A stretch of DNA of 64,000 nt from Palsa-1400 sp036501625 (GCA_036501625.1 DASXZY010000058.1:14788-78787); one strand, 5' to 3'; positions 1-9,357 are shown, numbered from the stretch's first letter. The notes: generated by a model not told the origin, from the sequence alone. Made by a program: numbers and translations.

Positions 1-164
1 TTGATAGTCAATATAATATATTGGAAAAACGTCGGCCGGCTTTTTGGGGATTTTTCGGCCAATGTGTAAAGATTTCCGACGCCCATTTCGGCTGCCGATG
101 CCTCAACCAATTGTCAGGGAACGCTTTGCGGGCAATCCGGACAGCTGTAAGGATTTCCGGCATT

Positions 165-1022
165 TTACTGGGCGTGAGGGCCGTATCCGGCGGATGGGGA
201 GCCGTCGTCGTTGATATGGCCGGTGGCCCACAGGATGCCGCGCGTGACCAGGTCGAGGTAGCGCGCGTCGGACACGGTTTCATTGTTGTGGCCGATGGTC
301 GTGCTGAAGACACGGGTCTTTTTGGGGCCGTATTCGTTGGTCCAGGCGACCACGAAATCATTGGTTTTGACAGTGCCGTCCTTTCGCGGAAGCTTTTGGA
401 CCCCGTGCGCCAGCGGATGGGCCGTGTCAAAGATATGGACGTTATTGTAATGCTCTTCGTGGATGGTCGTCCAATCGCTCAATCCTTTGGTGATGGCGCT
501 GTCCTTGTCCGTAAACGTGATGGCGATCGGCTCCTGCGCGTCATGGCGGCTGGATTGCAGGCCCAGGTATTCAAACCAATATCCATGCGGCGTGCCGAGG
601 GTGACGGGATCGTTCGGGTCGCCGATGCGGTAGGAGTGCATCGCGCAATGAAGGTTCACGCCGGGCAGCCCATCGAGATGCGGCTTGAGCACTGCCTGCA
701 CCACGTCCGGATCATTGATGTCCGCCACGCATTCGTCGTGGATGACCAGGTCGTAGCCGTCCGCGTAATGGGAATCGCCGAAAATGGAGAGCGGCGCCTT
801 GGTGGTCGTGTCAGACGAATAACGAACGTCCACCACGACATTGGCGCGTTCCTCCAGGCCTTTCTTGAGAATATCCTTCTGCGCCGTGTAGTCATGGCAG
901 CAGCCGCCCGTGACAAGCAAAAGGCGGAGCGGCTTGGGCGCGTCGGCGGCCAGGCAGGCCAAAGCCGGGAACAGAATGGAAGCGGCCAGCGCGGCGCCGC
1001 GGTGGAAAAAGTGTTTGCTCAT
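165..1022 (-). CDS. Secreted ThuA-like domain protein
   Basis: A 285-residue protein with a signal peptide (residues 1-26, hydrophobic AALAASILFPALACLAA) followed by a ThuA-like, class I glutamine amidotransferase-type fold: LRLLLVTGGCCHDYTAQ at the start, YDLVIHDECVAD in the middle, and GVNLHCAMHSYR and FSTTIGHNNET later. The ThuA family was named from sugar (trehalose) utilisation loci, but its exact reaction is not settled. In Verrucomicrobiota and Planctomycetota, secreted members usually occur with sugar dehydrogenases; here it is the last gene after alaS, 50 bp downstream, so it may share that transcript. Nothing recognisable lies between position 1 and its stop. The fold assignment is fairly safe; the substrate is unknown. 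Confidence 0.8.
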   Translation of the reverse strand: MSKHFFHRGAALAASILFPALACLAADAPKPLRLLLVTGGCCHDYTAQKDILKKGLEERANVVVDVRYSSDTTTKAPLSIFGDSHYADGYDLVIHDECVADINDPDVVQAVLKPHLDGLPGVNLHCAMHSYRIGDPNDPVTLGTPHGYWFEYLGLQSSRHDAQEPIAITFTDKDSAITKGLSDWTTIHEEHYNNVHIFDTAHPLAHGVQKLPRKDGTVKTNDFVVAWTNEYGPKKTRVFSTTIGHNNETVSDARYLDLVTRGILWATGHINDDGSPSAGYGPHAQ

Positions 1023-1072
1023 GGCCCTTATGTAATCCCGCCCGCCGCGTTGGGAAAGGATATTCCTCGCGT

Positions 1073-3784
1073 TTATGCCAGCAACGATTTCGCCTTTTGC
1101 AGAGCCTCGTCGATTTTGGAAACGTCTTTGCCGCCGCCGCGCGCGTTGTCGGGGCGCCCGCCGCCTTTGCCGCCGACGATGGGCGCGATGGCCTGGATGA
1201 TTTTTCCGGCTTGAAATTTGCCGGTGAACTCAGGCGAAACGGAAGCCACGAGCGACACCGCGCCGCCGGCCGTGCCCGCCAGCACGATGATTCCCTTGAA
1301 CTGGCTCTTGAGCGCGTCGGCCGCCGTTTGGAGGAATTCGCCGTCGGCCGCGCCGAGGTTTTCGACGATGTGCGGCGCCGCGCCCGAAGTGTCCGCCTTG
1401 GCCGCCAAACCGCGCGCGGCTTCCGCCGCCTGCTTTTGGCGCGAGGCCTGCAGCTGCTTTTCCAACTCCTTTTGCTGGGCCAGCAAGGCGTCGATTTTTT
1501 TCTCCAAATCGAGAATCGGGGCGTTCATTTTTCCGGCCAGGCTGGAAATCAGCGCGGCGTCATCGAGCGTTTTTTGGTAGGCGCGCAAACCGGCCACGGC
1601 TTCGATGCGCCGGATGCCTGCCGCGACCGCGCCTTCGCTAACGATGCGGAACAGCCCGATTTCCCCGGCCGCTCGCGTGTGCGTGCCGCCGCAAAGCTCC
1701 ATCGAGTAGCCGTCCAAGGCGCCTTCCCGCCCGCCGATTTGCACGACGCGCACCACGTCGCCATATTTCTCGCCGAAGAATTGCATGATGTCCTTGCGCC
1801 CCTTGACTTCCGCGTAAGGGACCTCGCTCCATGTGACGCCGGCGTTCTCCAGAATTTTCTCGTTGACAATCTTTTCCACCTCGCTGGCCTGCGCGGGCGA
1901 GAGAGGGGCGCTGCTGAAATCGAACGTCAATTTGTCCGGGCCGACGTAGGAGCCTTTTTGCACGGCGTCCGGGCTTGCGATCTGATGCAGCGCGTAATGG
2001 AGCAAATGCGTGACGGAGTGATGGCGCTGAATGGCCGCGCGCCGGGCGGCGTTCACACGCAATTCGACCAGCGCGCCCGGCTCCGGCGCATCCTTGCCGG
2101 CCAGGAAGTGCAGGAAAACAGGGCCGGTTTTAACAGTATTGACAACGTGCCAGACCTGGGCTCCTGCCAGGACCTCGCCGGTGTCGCCGGCCTGCCCGCC
2201 CATTTCCGCGTACATGGGAGAGACATCCAGCGTGATGGCCGCCTTGTCTTTCTCGTTGACAACTTCCAATACCTTCGCCGCCGCGTGCAACTGGCTGAAA
2301 CCGACAAAGCGCGTGGGCTTGGAGGTGTCGATATTGGAAGCCGCGATGATCTCCTTTTTTTGGGCGGCGCGAGCGCGGGCCTTTTGCTCGTCCATGAGCT
2401 TGTGGAAACCGGCGGTATCGACGGTCCAGCCCCGTTCGCGGGCCATCAACTCCGTGAGATCGAGCGGGAAGCCGTAGGTGTCGTAAAGTTGAAACGCCCG
2501 TTCTCCGGAAATCACATCGCGGGTGGTGGCGGCCTGGCTCTCGAACAGTTTGAGGCCGGTATCGAGGGTTTTGTTGAACGCCTCTTCTTCAGACTCAATT
2601 ACTTCCTTGATATGCGCCTGTTTGTGGCGAAGTTCAGGAAAAACATCGCCCATTTTCTCCACCAGCACATCCACCAATTTATAAAAAAACGGTTCGTGGA
2701 AACCGAGCGTGCGGCCGTAGCGCACCGCGCGGCGCAGGATGCGGCGCAGTACGTAATTGCGGTCGTTGTTGCCGGGGAGAACTCCGTCCGCGATCGAAAA
2801 ACTCAGTGTGCGGATGTGATCGGCAATGACACGGAAGGCCACATCAATTTCCAGTTGCGGATTCCTGGCAGCGCCGCCAGCCGGCAGTGTGGACGCGTAT
2901 TTTTTCCCGGACAGCTTTTCGATGGCGTCAAATATTGGGCGGAAAATATCGGTTTCGTAATTGGAAATGGTTTTGCTGAAATCCTTGAAACCGCTGGTGT
3001 TCTGGATAATGCCAGTGACGCGCTCGAAACCCATGCCGGTATCGACATGTCGGGCGGGCAGCGGCGAAAACGTGCCGCCGGGATTGGCGTTGAACTGGAT
3101 AAAGACCAGATTCCAAATTTCAATGCAGCGCGCGTCGCCCTTGTTGACCAGCCCGCCTTTTGTATCTCCCGCCGGTGTCAAATCAACATGCAGCTCCGAG
3201 CAGGGGCCGCACGGGCCGGTTTCGCCCATCATCCAGAAATTGTCTTTTTTGCCGCCGTGAACAATATGGATTTTCGGGTCCAAGCCCGCAGCCGTGAATT
3301 TGGCCGCCCAGAAATCGGACGCCTCCTTGTCGAACTCGCTGGGGTCGCCCTTGCTCTTGTCGGGACTGTAAACGGTCGCGTAAATGCGGTGTTTGGGGAA
3401 TTTCCAAACCTCAGTCACCAGTTCCCACGCCCAATCAATGGCTTCCTTTTTGAAGTAATCGCCAAAGCTCCAATTGCCCAGCATCTCGAAGAAGGTGTGG
3501 TGATAGGTATCCATGCCCACGTCTTCTAAATCATTATGTTTGCCGCCGGCGCGGATGCACTTTTGGGTGTCGGCGGCGCGGGTGGGGCGGCCGGGGATGG
3601 CGCCGGGCCATTTGTCAACATCCGGCGCGCGCTCGTTGAGGAAGATGGGGACGAATTGATTCATGCCCGCGTTGGTAAACAGCAGGCCGGGGGAATCGGG
3701 CATCAGGCTGGAGGACGGGACAATGGTATGCCCCTTGGATTTGAAAAAATCCAAAAACGACTGGCGAATTTGAGCGGAGGTCAT
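1073..3784 (-). CDS. alaS: Alanine--tRNA ligase
   Basis: Full-length (903 aa) class II alanyl-tRNA synthetase, charging tRNA-Ala in the cytoplasm. The N-terminus MTSAQIRQSFLDFFKSKGH and SLMPDSPGLLFTNAGMNQF is the catalytic aminoacylation domain. The editing domain carries the zinc-site motifs HSVTHLLHYAL (HxxxH) and CGGTHTRAAGE (CxxxH). A coiled-coil stretch rich in K, Q and E (about residues 755-800) leads to the C-Ala domain with GGKGGGRPDNARGGG near the end. The start is the usual family start. It lies 33 bp after the dedA-like gene and 50 bp before the thuA-like gene on the same strand, consistent with one operon. No T-box or leader was seen in the short upstream spacer. Confidence 0.98.
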   Translation of the reverse strand: MTSAQIRQSFLDFFKSKGHTIVPSSSLMPDSPGLLFTNAGMNQFVPIFLNERAPDVDKWPGAIPGRPTRAADTQKCIRAGGKHNDLEDVGMDTYHHTFFEMLGNWSFGDYFKKEAIDWAWELVTEVWKFPKHRIYATVYSPDKSKGDPSEFDKEASDFWAAKFTAAGLDPKIHIVHGGKKDNFWMMGETGPCGPCSELHVDLTPAGDTKGGLVNKGDARCIEIWNLVFIQFNANPGGTFSPLPARHVDTGMGFERVTGIIQNTSGFKDFSKTISNYETDIFRPIFDAIEKLSGKKYASTLPAGGAARNPQLEIDVAFRVIADHIRTLSFSIADGVLPGNNDRNYVLRRILRRAVRYGRTLGFHEPFFYKLVDVLVEKMGDVFPELRHKQAHIKEVIESEEEAFNKTLDTGLKLFESQAATTRDVISGERAFQLYDTYGFPLDLTELMARERGWTVDTAGFHKLMDEQKARARAAQKKEIIAASNIDTSKPTRFVGFSQLHAAAKVLEVVNEKDKAAITLDVSPMYAEMGGQAGDTGEVLAGAQVWHVVNTVKTGPVFLHFLAGKDAPEPGALVELRVNAARRAAIQRHHSVTHLLHYALHQIASPDAVQKGSYVGPDKLTFDFSSAPLSPAQASEVEKIVNEKILENAGVTWSEVPYAEVKGRKDIMQFFGEKYGDVVRVVQIGGREGALDGYSMELCGGTHTRAAGEIGLFRIVSEGAVAAGIRRIEAVAGLRAYQKTLDDAALISSLAGKMNAPILDLEKKIDALLAQQKELEKQLQASRQKQAAEAARGLAAKADTSGAAPHIVENLGAADGEFLQTAADALKSQFKGIIVLAGTAGGAVSLVASVSPEFTGKFQAGKIIQAIAPIVGGKGGGRPDNARGGGKDVSKIDEALQKAKSLLA

Positions 3785-3817
3785 GCCAAGATAATTCTAA
3801 TGGCCGGGGGCTGCGGT

Positions 3818-4459
3818 TTAAAGCTCTTTTGCCGGGGCGCCGCCGCTGGCAAAATGCCGGTGAACAAAGAAGTAATACAAGGCGCCCAGCACCCCAACCG
3901 CGCCTCCCAGCCAAATGGTAATTTGCTTCATGTCTCCCTGGAGCAGTTTCGGGTTATTGCCCGCTTGGACTCCAACGCACGTGAGCGCCACGCACCACAG
4001 CAATGAGCCAACAATCGTGAAGAGCGAGTATTTGGCAAAATTCATTTTGACAATCCCCATCGGAATGCCAATGAGATGGCGCACGACTGGCAGCAGGCGC
4101 GCCACAAAAACGCCAAAAGCGCCGAAGCGCGAGGCCCATCGCTCGGCTGCCAGCAACTTCGTTTCCGGCACCAGAACATAGCGGCCATAACGCACCGCCA
4201 AAGGCCGCCCCGCCAGGCGGGAGGCCCAGTACATGATCGCCGCGCCCGCGTAAGAGCCAAGGGTCCCCGCCAGCACGATTCCCAGCATCGACAGACTGCC
4301 GGTGGCGTGGGCGCGTTGCGCGGCGAACGGGATGATGAGTTCGCTCGGAATGGGAACGATGGTGCTCTCCATGGCCATCAACCCAGCAATCAACGGATAG
4401 CCGCCGGCATCAAGCGTGCCCTGATACCATTGCACCAAGTGAACGACTGCGGCGTTCAT
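3818..4459 (-). CDS. DedA-family membrane protein
   Basis: Polytopic inner-membrane protein of 213 aa of the DedA/SNARE-associated family. Hallmarks are ESTIVPIPSELIIPFAAQ near the N-terminus and the basic loop FVARLLPVVRHLIGIPMG in the middle, with hydrophobic segments around residues 15-35, 55-80, 140-165 and 175-200. Characterised DedA proteins support membrane lipid (undecaprenyl phosphate or phosphatidylethanolamine) translocation; that role is inferred here by family only. The start is 6 bp after the eno stop, so the two genes are almost certainly co-transcribed. Confidence 0.88.
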   Translation of the reverse strand: MNAAVVHLVQWYQGTLDAGGYPLIAGLMAMESTIVPIPSELIIPFAAQRAHATGSLSMLGIVLAGTLGSYAGAAIMYWASRLAGRPLAVRYGRYVLVPETKLLAAERWASRFGAFGVFVARLLPVVRHLIGIPMGIVKMNFAKYSLFTIVGSLLWCVALTCVGVQAGNNPKLLQGDMKQITIWLGGAVGVLGALYYFFVHRHFASGGAPAKEL

Positions 4460-4465
4460 GCCAAA

Positions 4466-5743
4466 TCACATTTTCCCGCCATAGACAGCGTTTTTGCCCA
4501 GGATTTGTTCGATGCGCAAAAGTTGATTGTATTTGGCCACGCGGTCCGTCCTGCTGAGCGAGCCGGTCTTGATTTGCCCCGCGTTGGTCGCGACCGCGAT
4601 GTCCGCGATGGTGGCATCCTCCGTTTCGCCGGAGCGATGGCTGATGACCGCAGTGTAGGCGTTCTCCTGCGCCAATTCGACCGCGTCCAAAGTCTCAGTC
4701 AGCGAGCCAATTTGATTGACCTTGACCAGGATGGAGTTGGCCACGCCTTCATTGATGCCCTTTTGGAGGAATTTGACATTGGTGACGAAGAGGTCATCAC
4801 CAACCAATTGCAATTGGCTGCCCAATTTGTCCGTCAGCAGCTTCCAGGTCTTCCAATCGTTCTCCGCGCAGCCGTCCTCGATGCTGATGATCGGGTATTG
4901 GCCCGCCAGCTTGACGTAAAAGGCCGCCAAATCCTGGCCCTTCAATTTCTGGCCAGTGCTTTTCTTGAACACGTACTGCCCCGAAGCGGCGTCGTAAAAC
5001 TCCGAGGCCGCGCAATCCAGCGCCAGCGAAATGTCCTTGCCCGCCTTGTAACCGGCGTCCTTGATCGCTTGCAGGATGCACTCGATGGCCGCTTCGACGC
5101 TTTCCAATTTAGGGGCGAAACCGCCTTCATCGCCGACGGCGGTCGAACAGCCCTTTTTCTTGAGCACCGATTTGAGCGCGTGGAAAGTCTCGGTAATCGC
5201 CTGCAAAGCGCGTGAAAAAGTGGGCAATCCCGTAGGCACGATCATGAATTCCTGGAAATCAATGGGCGCGTCGGAATGGGCGCCGCCGTTGATGACATTG
5301 GCCATCGGAACGGGCAGCACCTTGGCGTTGGGGCCGCCGAGGTATTTGAACAGGGGCAGGCCCAGATGAGCGGCGGCTGCTTTGGCGTTGGCCAGCGAAA
5401 CCGCCAGAATCGCGTTGGCGCCCAGCTTTGATTTAGTTTCTGTCCCGTCCAAGTCGATCATGATGCGATCGACGGTCAATTGGTCCAGCGCATCGGTCCC
5501 GCGCAGAGCGGGCAGGATGGTTTGGATCACGTTTTTGACCGCTTTGGCAACGCCTTTGCCGCCGTAGCGGGATTTATCGCCGTCGCGCAACTCGAGTGCT
5601 TCGTGTTCGCCGGTGCTGGCGCCGGAAGGCGCCGCCGCGCGGCCAGCCGCGCCGCTCTCCAGAAGAACATCCGCTTCAATCGTGGGATTCCCCCGCGAAT
5701 CCAGGACTTCGCGAGCTTCAATATTTGAAATACTGCTCATCAT
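4466..5743 (-). CDS. eno: Enolase
   Basis: Phosphopyruvate hydratase, 425 aa, the glycolytic enzyme interconverting 2-phosphoglycerate and phosphoenolpyruvate. Visible motifs: AREVLDSRGNPTIEADV, PSGASTGEHEALELRD, the GDEGGFAP loop, the metal-binding SIEDG and GDDLFVTN, LVKVNQIGSLTET (catalytic Lys), and the signature SHRSGETEDATIADIAV. Two usually constant places differ slightly: VINGGAHSDAPIDFQEFMI (commonly HADNxVDIQ) and SIEDGCAENDW (commonly GMAEDDW). Two adjacent ATGs (5743 and 5740) are possible starts. It heads the minus-strand run eno-dedA-alaS-thuA; a 53-bp dispersed repeat begins about 80 bp upstream. Confidence 0.97.
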   Translation of the reverse strand: MMSSISNIEAREVLDSRGNPTIEADVLLESGAAGRAAAPSGASTGEHEALELRDGDKSRYGGKGVAKAVKNVIQTILPALRGTDALDQLTVDRIMIDLDGTETKSKLGANAILAVSLANAKAAAAHLGLPLFKYLGGPNAKVLPVPMANVINGGAHSDAPIDFQEFMIVPTGLPTFSRALQAITETFHALKSVLKKKGCSTAVGDEGGFAPKLESVEAAIECILQAIKDAGYKAGKDISLALDCAASEFYDAASGQYVFKKSTGQKLKGQDLAAFYVKLAGQYPIISIEDGCAENDWKTWKLLTDKLGSQLQLVGDDLFVTNVKFLQKGINEGVANSILVKVNQIGSLTETLDAVELAQENAYTAVISHRSGETEDATIADIAVATNAGQIKTGSLSRTDRVAKYNQLLRIEQILGKNAVYGGKM

Positions 5744-5823
5744 TCGGGACGCATCATAAGAAAGGGGCCTCGGCAGTCAAGGGACAACCTGAAACAAGGT
5801 GTGCCTTCGTTTTAAACAGATCA

Positions 5824-5876
5824 TTATGTTCATTCGACAATTGTGCCAGAAACGCCAGAAGGAAGAAAACCTGCCG
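5824..5876 (+). repeat. Dispersed intergenic repeat, copy 1
   Basis: This 53-bp stretch aligns without gaps to 36334-36386, with 41 of 53 identical bases counted by eye. Both copies start TTATGTTCA and end GAAAACCT(G/A)CCG. Both lie in non-coding DNA upstream of a minus-strand gene (eno here, shc there), in the same orientation. Function unknown. Confidence 0.65.
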
Positions 5877-5984
5877 CGCACATTTGCGATTTTTGGCATT
5901 TATGATACCATGTTACCATGAATATACATTTTTAACATCAAAATGGGGTAAATTGGCGGGCGGTTTTTCGAGGAAAACTGCCGC

Positions 5985-6149
5985 TTGCAAGACGGGCGCC
6001 CCGGCGCCGAACTCGTTGCATGGCTCAATTCACTCCCGGAAGTCCAAACCATGCTGCAAATGGATTTCAACGGACAACCCATCTCGGAGGCGAATCTTTC
6101 CCGCTGGAAAACCGGCGGCTGCGCGGTTGCGGGAGGGGAAGCAGCTTGA
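5985..6149 (+). pseudogene. Fragment of a small conserved verrucomicrobial-type protein
   Basis: Reading from the TTG at 5985 gives LQDGRPGAELVAWLNSLPEV, followed by FNGQPISEANLSRWKTGGC and a stop at 6147-6149. From memory this matches the core of a small protein common in Verrucomicrobiota (pattern RLQDGEPG..LV.WLN.LPEV, then F.G..I.E.NLS.W..GG). The usual N-terminal part is missing: in frame there is a stop only 12 codons upstream, with unrelated residues between. The C-terminus after GGC also diverges. It looks like debris of a once complete gene. Family function is unknown to me. Confidence 0.5.
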
Positions 6150-6431
6150 GGCCAAAAGTCCGCAAAGAACCCGCAAAACTTCCGGCGTTAACTAACCTTC
6201 AACGCGGCCAATCGCGGCAAATTACGGTGAATTGCGATATTTTCGGGAAAGACCCCATCCCATCCATCATCATTTCTCTGAACATTAATAAAGGCCCTTG
6301 CCATGCGCCATTGCGAGAATATATTCTGCCCGAATCCGCGCGGGAAAACGCGGTATGCGATTGCCGGATCAGTGATAAATTGACTGGCTTTTTGCTTCCC
6401 CTCGGTCAACCAAACTGAACATCCTATAATT

Positions 6432-7265
6432 ATGAGAAATATCGCAAAAACCGCATTCGCCTTCGCCTTGGCCAACTCATCTGCCTGGGCAGGAACGATT
6501 ATCACCGGCAATCTTCCGGCGGACACCGTCATTATCAATATTAGCGGCACTCAGGATGGCGCGGCCGCCTATTCCACCGCCGGCGGAGACGGCCAGGCCT
6601 TGTGGCAGCGGCCCTTCAACACCGGCGGCACACTGCTGGAATATACATTCCAGCCGGGCATTTACCGTTTTCTCGTGGTCGATCCGGCCGAGGCCGCGCT
6701 CTTATATCCCGGCCTGACTCCGACGCAAACGAACCAAATTTACACAGCGTGGACTTACAATTCTCCCTGGCTTGAAGACTACCTGGCCTTCGACAGCGCC
6801 GCCGCGACCAACTCCTCCCTCTCGCAGCTATTTGATGGCGCGCCCGATTTCAACAGCTTTAACAATGCCCAATCCGCCTACAACGATGCCGTGTCCGGCG
6901 GCTGGGCCGATAAAATTCGGAGCGGGCCGCTTGGCCGGGCCAGCACGGTCATTTCCCGCGTCTTCGCCGTCACCAATATCGAGACGCTCATCTTCGTCGT
7001 GCCGGATTACGATCTCAACGACAACGCGGGAGGGGTTTCGGTTGCCATCTCGCCGGCGCCGTTCTTAAGCATTGCCAAAAGTGGCGGCAACACCGTTACG
7101 CTGCAATGGCCGACCAACTTGACCGGCTTCACGCTCTCGCAATCGACCAATCTTTTGCCAGCTTCATGGGGCGACGTGACAAACCAGCCCGTCGTAGCCA
7201 ATACTAATTACTCGGTCACTCTCCATGCAGGCGCGGCTGCCGCGTATTTCCGCTTGCACGACTGA
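6432..7265 (+). CDS. Secreted protein with verrucomicrobial C-terminal module
   Basis: A 277-residue protein with a signal peptide (MRNIAKTAFAFALANSSAWA, cleavage likely after AWA). The middle (about residues 25-200) is a Gly/Asn/Ser-rich, probably beta-structured extracellular domain with no recognised motif. The last 70 residues (LSIAKSGGNTVTLQWPTN, then GFTLSQSTNLLPASWGDV and AAAYFRLHD) follow the pattern of a short C-terminal module widespread in secreted verrucomicrobial proteins ('WP...GF.LE.STNL....W..V....YFRL'). It is isolated from its neighbours; no enzymatic residues can be named. Exported or surface localisation is inferred. Confidence 0.72.
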   Translation: MRNIAKTAFAFALANSSAWAGTIITGNLPADTVIINISGTQDGAAAYSTAGGDGQALWQRPFNTGGTLLEYTFQPGIYRFLVVDPAEAALLYPGLTPTQTNQIYTAWTYNSPWLEDYLAFDSAAATNSSLSQLFDGAPDFNSFNNAQSAYNDAVSGGWADKIRSGPLGRASTVISRVFAVTNIETLIFVVPDYDLNDNAGGVSVAISPAPFLSIAKSGGNTVTLQWPTNLTGFTLSQSTNLLPASWGDVTNQPVVANTNYSVTLHAGAAAAYFRLHD

Positions 7266-7330
7266 AAACCTATGCTGTTACCGCGCAAGCAGTTGCAAAG
7301 ATCGAGTCAAGAAAAACTTAAGAAAACTCA

Positions 7331-7359
7331 TTGCATGCCGATGATGATCGGGTTACATA
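7331..7359 (+). promoter_or_regulatory. Possible sigma-70-like promoter for the sensor kinase operon
   Basis: TTGCAT (7331-7336), a 17-bp spacer, and TACATA (7354-7359) lie 15 bp before the ATG at 7375. The match to consensus is moderate and the implied leader very short, in line with weak ribosome-binding sites across the window. Judged by pattern only. Confidence 0.3.
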
Positions 7360-7374
7360 TGGCAGTTTAACACG

Positions 7375-8898
7375 ATGGAATTTCGGAATTTCCCCATCAA
7401 ACGCAAGTTGACGGCGGTCATCATGCTGACCAGCACTGTCGTCCTTGCGCTGACCGCGGCCGCTTTCATCGTGTACGAAATCGAGAATCTCCGGCATAAC
7501 CTGCGCGTCAATTCCGAAGCCATCGCTATCATCGCCGCCGAAGAAAGCAGCGCCGCCGCGGCCGCCGGGGATGGAAAGACGGCCGGGGAAGTTCTGGCCA
7601 ACTTCAGCGCCAAACGGCAGATTCTTCTCTCGGCCCTTTACGGCAAGGATGGGGCCATGCTGGCCCACTATCCAGTCGGCGTGCCAGTGGAAAGCTACCC
7701 CTCCCACCCGCCCCAGCACGGCTACGATGTCATTGGCCGCGCGGTCAACATTTTCGAGCCTGTCTCTCTGGACAATAAGCCCGTCGGCGTCATGTATCTC
7801 AAATACGATCTGTCCCAGCCTTACCAGCGATTCGCCTGGTACGCGGGTTTAATGGCCATGATCTTCCTGGGTTCCGTCGGCATAGCCTTGGTCATGTCCA
7901 ATTGGCTCCAAGGCCTGATTTCCGCGCCGATTTTGGAATTGGCGGAAACCGCCAAGGCGGTCGCGTTCAAAAAGGATTACCGCGTGCGCGCCGCCAAATT
8001 CGGCGGGGATGAACTGGGCGTGTTGACCGACGCTTTCAACCACATGCTGACGCAAATCCATGACCGCGACGCGGCCCTGAGCCAAAGCGAGGCCCAATTG
8101 CGCCAGGCCCTGCAAGCGGCCGAGGCCTCCGCTGCCGAGGTGCGCGTCCTCAACGCGGAATTGGAGCTCCGCGTCAAAGTTCGCACCGCCGAGCTGGCCG
8201 CGGCCAACCAGGAACTGGAAGCCTTCACCTACTCCGTCTCCCACGATCTCCGCGCCCCGTTGCGCCACATCGATGCCTATGCCCAGATTCTTGACGAGGA
8301 ACACGCCACGGCCAATCCAACCCAGCTTCGCCATTACCTGTCCCGCATCCGACACGGCGCGCAAAACATGGGGCGGCTGGTGGATGACCTGCTCAACTTG
8401 GCCCGCGTGGGCCGCACCGTCAGCCGGCCCGAAACGATTGACCTGAACCAGCTTGTCGAAGAAGTGCGCTCCGAGCTGCGGCTGGAAATAAACGGGCGCC
8501 AGATCGAGTGGCGCGTTGGCAAGCTTCCGGAGGTTCACGGCAGCGCCGGGTTGATCAAACAGGTTTTTGCCAACTTGATTTCCAACTCTGTCAAATATAC
8601 ACGTCCGCGCCCCGCCGCCGTCATCGAGATCGGCCAGGAGCCAACCGGGGATGGCCCGGCCATTTTTATACGAGACAACGGGGTTGGCTTTAACATGCAA
8701 TACGTCGGCAAGCTTTTTGGCGTTTTCCAGCGGCTCCACGCGGAGGAGGAATTCGAGGGCACCGGCGTCGGGCTGGCCACCGTCAAACGCATCGTGCAAA
8801 TGGAAGGCGGGCGCATTTGGGCCCAGTCTGAACTCGACAAAGGCGCGACGTTCCGATTCACTTTGAATGGTATGAACTCAAATTCGACGAAGACATGA
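7375..8898 (+). CDS. Membrane sensor histidine kinase
   Basis: A 507-residue kinase. TM1 lies at about residues 12-32, followed by a periplasmic sensor of about 120 residues resembling a CHASE8-type domain (ends PVGVMYLKYDLSQPYQRF), TM2 at about 160-180, then HAMP (ISAPILELAETAKAVA...GVLTDAFNHML), a short coiled coil, HisKA with the phosphoacceptor in YSVSHDLRAPLRHI (His about 291), and HATPase_c with N-box NLISNSVKYT, IRDNGVGFNMQY and GTGVGLATVKRIV. The arrangement is that of bacteriophytochrome-like kinases paired with Rcp-type regulators. Its stop overlaps the response-regulator start (ATGA), so the pair is translationally coupled. The signal sensed is unknown. Confidence 0.92.
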   Translation: MEFRNFPIKRKLTAVIMLTSTVVLALTAAAFIVYEIENLRHNLRVNSEAIAIIAAEESSAAAAAGDGKTAGEVLANFSAKRQILLSALYGKDGAMLAHYPVGVPVESYPSHPPQHGYDVIGRAVNIFEPVSLDNKPVGVMYLKYDLSQPYQRFAWYAGLMAMIFLGSVGIALVMSNWLQGLISAPILELAETAKAVAFKKDYRVRAAKFGGDELGVLTDAFNHMLTQIHDRDAALSQSEAQLRQALQAAEASAAEVRVLNAELELRVKVRTAELAAANQELEAFTYSVSHDLRAPLRHIDAYAQILDEEHATANPTQLRHYLSRIRHGAQNMGRLVDDLLNLARVGRTVSRPETIDLNQLVEEVRSELRLEINGRQIEWRVGKLPEVHGSAGLIKQVFANLISNSVKYTRPRPAAVIEIGQEPTGDGPAIFIRDNGVGFNMQYVGKLFGVFQRLHAEEEFEGTGVGLATVKRIVQMEGGRIWAQSELDKGATFRFTLNGMNSNSTKT

Positions 8899-9353
8899 AG
8901 GGCGCGATAGAAATACTCCTTGTAGAAGACAATGCCAACGATGTGGAATTGACCCTCCACGCCTTGGCCCGGCACAATTTGGCCAACAAAATCCACGTTT
9001 TGCGCGACGGCGAGCAGGCCATGGACTTTCTGTTTTGCCGCGGCTCTTTCAGCGGCCGTTCCTTTGACGATCCTCCCAAGGTCGTGCTGCTTGACTTGAA
9101 ACTGCCCAAAGTCGATGGCCTGGAAGTCCTGCGCGCCATCAAATCCGACCCCCGCACCAAGGCCTTGCCGGTGGTCGTGATGACCTCTTCGCGCGAACAG
9201 CGGGACATGGTGGAAAGCTACAATTGCGGCGTTAATAGCTACATCCAAAAGCCGATCAATTTTGGGGAATTCCAGGATGTGATCCGGCAATTGGGCTACT
9301 ACTGGCTGGCCGTGAACGCGCCGCCGCCGCCCGGAGCCTTCCAGCGGGGCTGA
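8895..9353 (+). CDS. Single-domain response regulator (Rcp1-like)
   Basis: 152 residues made only of a receiver domain. The acidic pair is in LLVEDNANDVEL, the phosphoacceptor Asp in VVLLDLKLPKVDGLEVL, the switch Thr in VVMTSSRE, and the conserved Lys in YIQKPINF. The insertion FLFCRGSFSGR between beta2 and beta3 is typical of the Rcp1/CheY-like group working with phytochrome-type kinases. There is no DNA-binding or enzymatic output domain, so it presumably acts by protein contact or in a phosphorelay. It is translated with the upstream kinase (4-bp overlap) and lies 4 bp before the permease gene. Confidence 0.92.
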   Translation: MKGAIEILLVEDNANDVELTLHALARHNLANKIHVLRDGEQAMDFLFCRGSFSGRSFDDPPKVVLLDLKLPKVDGLEVLRAIKSDPRTKALPVVVMTSSREQRDMVESYNCGVNSYIQKPINFGEFQDVIRQLGYYWLAVNAPPPPGAFQRG

Positions 9354-9357
9354 AGCC

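Larger units (their letters stand above)
5744..6431. other. Intergenic region, 688 bp, with repeat and gene debris
   Basis: No intact gene is visible. The stretch is less GC-rich than its flanks and holds a 53-bp element related to one at 36334-36386, an AT-rich patch (about 5890-5950), and a fragment of a small conserved protein (5985-6149). From 6150 to 6431 I recognise nothing. It separates divergent eno and the secreted protein at 6432, so it must also hold both promoters; TATAAT at 6425-6430 lies too near the annotated ATG to serve it in the usual way. Confidence 0.6.

Noticed and set aside
1097..3529. Long plus-strand open frame (810 codons) opposite alaS
   Set aside because: It is the antisense shadow of the clear alaS gene; residues are Arg/Gly/Ala/Asp-biased without domains.
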